In this document: in pieces, positions 59,501-64,000 of the stretch
How the letters are laid out: every line of letters begins with the position of its first letter
Numbering within the stretch: the stretch's first letter is position 1
NCBI GenBank assembly: GCA_028583415.1
Contig: CM053276.1
Coordinates: 124,059,166 to 124,123,165 of the forward strand
From: Protea cynaroides
Lineage: Eukaryota; Streptophyta; Magnoliopsida; Proteales; Proteaceae
DNA length: 64,000 nt
Direction: 5' to 3'
Translations under genes and position numbers: made by a program
The notes under the pieces: generated by a model
What the model was told of the DNA's origin: nothing
What the model saw: only the letters and a program-made list of their open reading frames with translations
The model's database searches: none

Positions 59501-62365
59501 TATCATAAAAAACTAGAAAATTGTCAAAATAATCATTTGTTTTAATGCTCAAAAAATTATTTTCATCAAGACAACTTTAGACAGTATTTGCTCACTCCAA
59601 ATAAGGTTTGACCAGAGCGTAACTCCTTCAATATAACTCGTATTCAAGCAATCTCGAATTTTTTGAAAAAAATGGTTATGCTAACTTTCTAACAAATCTA
59701 ACATTGTTTGAATGTGAGGATACATTGAAAGAGTTTCACTCCAGTCAAACTTTATTTGGAGTATGTGAATGCTATTTGAAATCGCCTAAATGGAAATAAT
59801 TTTTTGGACATCAAAACAAATGATTACTTTGGCACTCTTCTAGTTTTTAGTGATGATTTACTATTATAAGATTTATGAAATTTTTAGATTGTAGTAAAGC
59901 CCTAGCATTTGAAAGTTGAAAATCTCCCCCGTAATTGAAAATGCGATTTTTGTTTTTGAACTAGAGGGTTAACTCTTTATCCTTTTGGAATTTGAATTAT
60001 AAATTATTTATATTGGATTCAAATTGGGAGGTGTTTATTTATTTATGAATAATATCTTAAGTAAATGAAATATAAAAGTTAATAAACATTTAGTTAATGA
60101 TAATAATCTTTGCTGCCAATTTGACTCTGAATACAATCCCAGATTCCAGTGTGCATTAGAAAACTTGGGTCCACACCACATAATACAATTTTGGATGGTT
60201 TTTCCTTATACTAATTGTGGGAATATGTGCAAAAAAGATAAAATAGGCTACAAAATTAGGGTTTTTTTATATTAGTCATAAATAAATGCTGCTTATTTAA
60301 CTCTTAATACAATCCCGGGTTCAAGTGTATACTAGCAAACTTTGGTCCACACTACATAATGTGCAAAAAGAATTAAATAGGCTACAAAACAAAATCAGGG
60401 CAAAAAACCAACTTTTGGGCCTCAAAACCAAAGTTTCAATTTCACCCAGAAAAAATCCAAAGTTTCGACCGAAACCTGGTCGAAACCCAAGACAACTCGG
60501 TTTCAACCTTGAAACCGGCCTTGAAACCGAAATTTAAATGCTTGGGTGATGTCAAGATTTCCGAGATCTAGCCGAAATTTAAAACTACTGTATTATCCAA
60601 TTGAAAGGGAAGTGGTCATCAACTGTAATGGAGCGTCAACCAAAAAAGAAAAAAGGTGATGCTGGGGTTGGTTGGATTATCAGAAATGACAGGGTTATTT
60701 TCTCTGAGCAAGATCCACCACCTACAGAGCACAGGTTACCTATGATGTAGTAGCTTGAGCTCTAGTGAAAGGTATGAAGGGTGCAATCAAATTAGGCTGA
60801 AAGGGATGGAGATATGTACAGATTAAAAAATGCTAGCAAATCTGTTGCAAGATGAAAATTATGGGCCGTTGTCTTGGTCGTGTTTCAATTTATTATGAAA
60901 TTTAATATTTATATTTCGCATTTTAAATGGGTGGCACATTCCCCGGCTGCAAGGAGCAAGCCCACCAGCTTAACATCAGATACTTTATAGGTGGAGCACC
61001 TAACTATGGGGCAGAACTATGGTATATGTCATGTATTTCTATATTGTTCTGGTTTTATGCTTGAATAAGTTTCAACGTTTTACTACCCCAAAAAAAATTA
61101 ATAATAATATTTAAAAAGCATGAATTATACGGAAGTTTGGTCTATAAAAATGGGGATGCCCCATATTCTATTCTGTGTGTGTGTCTCCATGCATGTATCC
61201 TCGGCTAAAGTGGCATAGGAGGTTGTGTTGCCTGTATCACTAAATGTCTGTCTCGGTGTCACAATACTTTTTGCACACTCGCCTCATGAACAGATGATTG
61301 GGATCCAACACTACATGAGTCCCACCTAAGAGATTATTCAAACCAAAGATAGTCAGATGATCTGTTCTGTCTCATCCTTGAACAAAATCCAAAAAAGTTA
61401 ACTTAGTAGGGTTCACAGGTAAAACCTGTGGGCTATTGTACCACAGAACTGGGGTCGAATCCCACCTCCCCCCCCTTCTAACATATCAGAAAGGGAAGAG
61501 GGCGGGAGGGACCAACAGGCGATCTAATAAACTTATTAGTGTTACACATTTAAACATTTTCCACAACTAACATTCATAAACATGAAACAAAACCAAAATT
61601 TGATGAGTGGATGCTCAAAAGGTGACAGAACATACTAAATAAGACACAACAGAAGTAAAATCTATACACTTACCTATCCCTAGACCACGATATGGGGCCA
61701 AAAAACCCAGGGTCATGATATATACACAAAAAATGCCCATTAAGAGGTTCGGTCCAGGCTATATCAGTGCCAGGCTTTATAGGGCCTGAACGAAACATGT
61801 TCATTAAGAGGTTCGGCTAAGTGGGCTTTTCTTTAACTGCCGGGCAGGCCCGGTTTCAGTTTGTTATCGGACTGGACTTATCGGGCTGGTTAGGTTTCGA
61901 GTCCATCTACTGATGAAGTTCGGTTCAAGCTTGGTCGGTCCGCCTTAACTGTTCGGTTTTGGGTTAGCCCAAACCAGACCAGGACCGATAAATATTATAA
62001 CAAGCTAACCCGAAACATGGCCACTATCAGTTCTGTCCAGGTCGGTTTCAGGTTAATTCGAGCAGGCTTGGTCTGGGCTATCCATTCGGTTCCAAAACTG
62101 ACACCCCTACTTATACGCATTTAAACATTTTCCACAACTAACATTCATAAACATGAAACAAAACCAAAATTCGATGAGTGGATGCTCGAAAGGTGATAGA
62201 ACCTATCAAATAAGACAACAGAAATAAAAGCTATATCCTTACCTATCCCTAGACCACGATATGGGGCCAAAACACCCAGGGTCATGATATAAACACGAAC
62301 AGCACCAAATTCATTCTTCTCGAGACGGCATGCTATTGCACCAACACAAATGTCACTGTAGTATG
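56559..62365 (-). CDS. NAA50: N-alpha-acetyltransferase 50 (NatE catalytic subunit), partial
   Basis: Two exons are present: 62243-62365 and 56559-56776, the last ending at TGA 56559-56561. They encode 112 residues from (A)YYSDICVGAIACRLEKNE through VYIMTLGVLAPYRGLGIG and TKLLNHVIGLCSKQ to FYKNFGFEITDTIKNYY. This matches about residues 53-164 of plant NAA50. The GNAT acetyl-CoA loop RGLGIG and the substrate-side YIMTLG and NYY motifs are visible. The enzyme acetylates protein N termini (Met followed by hydrophobic residues) in the ribosome-associated NatE complex with NAA15; plant NAA50 also restrains ER-stress and immune signalling. The upstream exons (about 50 residues) are not found up to 64000, so they must lie beyond the window. 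The intron between the exons is 5.5 kb and holds several repeats. Confidence 0.92.
57106..57600. repeat. Degenerate local repeats in the NAA50 intron
   Basis: Segments with CCTAATCAG, ACTGATCAT-T-AATTAG and AGTGC(C/T)CTCC-ACTTGTA-CCCACT recur about three times at irregular spacing (57175, 57310, 57370, 57420, 57550). They are diverged and non-coding. Confidence 0.55.
58050..58175. mobile_element. Small foldback MITE in the NAA50 intron
   Basis: The ends GATCCTTTGTCTGGCTGCC and (inverted) GGATCCTCTGTAGTGACTGCC pair, and the inside TGAGGATCCCAACCACTCAT pairs with TGAGGATCTAGCCGCTCAT. The 126-bp sequence is an almost complete hairpin. The class cannot be named; no coding capacity. Confidence 0.72.
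59247..60075. mobile_element. Large palindromic element (arms about 375 bp) in the NAA50 intron
   Basis: The stretch 59288-59660 returns inverted at about 59690-60075. Shared blocks are TTATATTTCATTTACTTAAG, AAATCGCATTTTCA, TTTCATAAATCTTA-type, CAAAACAAATGATTA and the CTCCAAATAA segment near the centre. Just left of it, 59247-59283 and 59288-59324 form a second, nearly perfect inverted pair (36 of 37, loop AAAG), so the outer arm is present three times. A transcript would fold into a long double-stranded hairpin. No gene inside. Confidence 0.78.
60612..60990 (+). pseudogene. LINE-type RNase H remnant
   Basis: In shifting frames the plus strand gives VINCNGASTKK, then DAGVGWIIRNDRVIFS, and later WVAHSPAARSKPTS, in the order of an RVT_3 RNase H-like domain (NxDGA..., GxGxIIRD..., H.PR.AN..AH). 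Frameshifts and stops separate the pieces. It is a dead fragment in the NAA50 intron. Confidence 0.5.
61545..61728 (-). pseudogene. Duplicated partial NAA50 exon with splice donor
   Basis: This segment repeats 62116-62297 at an offset of about 570 bp with few differences. Within it the minus strand still reads YIMTLGFLAPYRGLGIG followed by the donor G/GTAAGT. It covers only the second half of the exon; the first half and the acceptor are missing. The real exon at 62243-62365 lies upstream in the direction of transcription, so the copy lies in the intron as an exon fragment. Confidence 0.85.
61729..62110. mobile_element. Fragment of a hAT-like element between the duplicate exons
   Basis: The right end is TGACACCCCTA, the inverted form of TAGGGGTGTCA, a usual hAT-type end. 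The interior is GGTTCGG/CCGGGC-rich with many short inverted motifs. A left end TAGGGGTG is absent, so the element is truncated. CATTAAGAGGTTCGG occurs twice (61738 and 61802). Confidence 0.5.
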
Positions 62366-64000
62366 CTGCACAAAAGGGAAACATGTATGAGGAACTTCAT
62401 TCTTAGCATACTGCATGGACACACAGTCTTGAAACAATTACCAAGATTAAAGAATGATTAGGCAAAACCATCCAATGAAACATGTAGCTTTTAAATAAGG
62501 GTCTATTTCAGAATTGGGCTTCAGGAAAACATTTGGCAACGCTTCACATGTCACATTGTCATCATGAGCTTGCTTTCCTAAAGGAAATGACTCCACAGAA
62601 ACAACCTTCTTGTTTCTGATTTGAATTTTATGCATGACATTTCTTTGATCTTTTGAGATGAAAAATGGAGACAAATTAACTGACTCAGCTACTATCAAAA
62701 GATTACAGTGGGCATCTGTGGCTGTTCAGGCACCATAACTTCATTTTCTGATTAGTCTATTTTTGCACACAAGGGAAAGAATTTTGACCAAAATATCACA
62801 AAAAAGGATAAAAAAATTTCTCTTCATCAAAAACAAGGATCAAGGAATGTGCTGAGGATAAGGGTTCAGATAGTCTCAACCAATCCTGATGTAATCCATG
62901 AAGGCTGATCCACCAACAGGGTCAGATCTGTCGTCGATCAGGCCAGTTATGCCAATGGATCAAAAGATCCTGTATCAACACTCATTTACTGAGGTACATA
63001 TGCACAAAGCCACATATGTTTGATACAGGAAGGAAGTTTAACATTTTCTCCTGATAACACTGAGTTAAACAAGTGAATGACATATTATCCAAAATGGAAA
63101 TCCAAGAGCATATCATCATCTAACTCATACAGACATTTAAAAGTTATGCCTGTTCTACTTGTAAAACCCTTAGGGATAGCAGGTTACAAAAAAGTCCACA
63201 CTGACTTCCCCCTTTTGTGAGCCATGATAGAAATGAGTATAGGAAAGAACAATGGCACTCGAGCAGGCTTGAGAAGAGCCCTTTTAACCAATCCCAACAG
63301 CATCACCAATCCCACCAGGGAACTCAACTGTCACCTCCCCCAATACCACATAAAACTTGTTTCTGAAAACCAAACCCATGAATAATGTAGAACCAACAGA
63401 TGGTGTTTTCTTGCACCTTCATCCCCTACAGCTTCTAGTCAAGGTGTCAAGTATCGGAATTCAACATGTTGGAAAGATAGTTTCAAGACACGTCTTGGAG
63501 ATGTATTGGAGAGCTGCTAAGAGATGCTAGAGATGCTTTGATACGCATGGATATGCTTCTAATAGATGCAAAACTAGAGTTTTTAAGCATTGTAAACCAT
63601 AAAGAAGCAATAAATCCAACAAACAATAGCCATGTCTGTCTTTGTGGCATCTATGTGATTCAAATCTTCATTGGCAAGTGCAATAGCAAACATATGAACA
63701 AGTAAATAAGAAGCAATTATGCAAAACGATTCGAGAAGGAAAACTCTAAGTGATTGAAATCTTCATTGGCAAGTACAATGTTTTGCTCATTTAACCACTC
63801 CTCCTAAGTCCTTTTTTAGTGTAGATGGGGATCCACATGGGTTTTGGCCAAAAAACAAGATTAGGAATAAGTTCTTTTTCAAAAACTGGGTTTTGGCATC
63901 CTGTCTATTTAGTGCATCTGTCCGTATCAGTTTGATTCAGTTCTGCACATAAATATTGTTGATTTGTTGTGTATCAGTTCTGTATAGCATCGACATGGCC
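62366..64000. other. NAA50 intron continuing to the window edge
   Basis: On the minus strand this is intron upstream of the exon at 62243-62365. No sequence coding for the expected preceding exon (VRYNDKYY-like) is present. The open frame at 62447-62698 (minus) has no known family. A short direct repeat, AAATCTTCATTGGCAAGT, occurs at about 63661 and 63756. Confidence 0.6.

Noticed and set aside
62447..62698. Frame upstream of the NAA50 exon, considered as the preceding exon
   Set aside because: Sequence does not match the expected NAA50 N-terminal region (VRYNDKYY-like) and lacks suitable splice borders.

Overview
The window reads as nuclear DNA of a flowering plant that is not a grass. Its genes carry spliced introns with GT/AG borders and encode land-plant families, including a CC-type glutaredoxin and a cluster-I HAK potassium transporter. 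Most of the rest is retrotransposon and DNA-transposon sequence. I cannot name the species; a dicot or magnoliid-type genome with many transposons fits.

Layout. 1-5.6 kb: no convincing gene, but two abutting elements with long inverted ends (about 2025-3942 and 3989-5165). 5.6-26.3 kb: a transposon island. A Tekay-like solo LTR (5632-7917, target duplication TAGCT) is followed by one Copia-type element on the minus strand (8489-26330, target duplication GAAAT). The Copia element keeps a PBS, a PPT and a decayed gag but no visible pol. Its left LTR was later split by a 7.1 kb Tat/Ogre-like solo LTR (8757-15839, ACAAG) holding a large minisatellite, and by a second Tekay-like solo LTR (16246-18570, CCTTG). 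The intact right LTR (23784-26330) shows the uninterrupted sequence, so both insertions can be read exactly.

Genes. A HAK/KUP potassium transporter (26761-29881, +, 7 coding exons, 752 aa); membrin, a Golgi Qb-SNARE (34535-42285, +, 4 exons, 225 aa); a CC-type glutaredoxin (48964-49323, -); a plastid-type glycerophosphodiester phosphodiesterase like GDPD1 (53745-54960, -, 2 exons, 373 aa); and the 3' half of N-alpha-acetyltransferase 50 (56559-62365, -, last two exons, the rest beyond the window end). They form no operon or pathway. HAK5-type transport (potassium) and GDPD (phosphate recycling) both belong to plant mineral nutrition, but their proximity is probably chance.

The spaces between genes and the long introns hold foldback elements, hAT-like elements made of telomere-like GGGTTAGGG-type repeats, a CACTA-like repeat block, short tandem repeats and remnants of LINE-type RNase H. 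The most informative points are the nested insertions with readable target duplications, the unusually long LTR carrying its own satellite, the gag-only Copia element, and a partial duplication of a NAA50 exon that keeps its splice donor. I saw no clearly new biological system.
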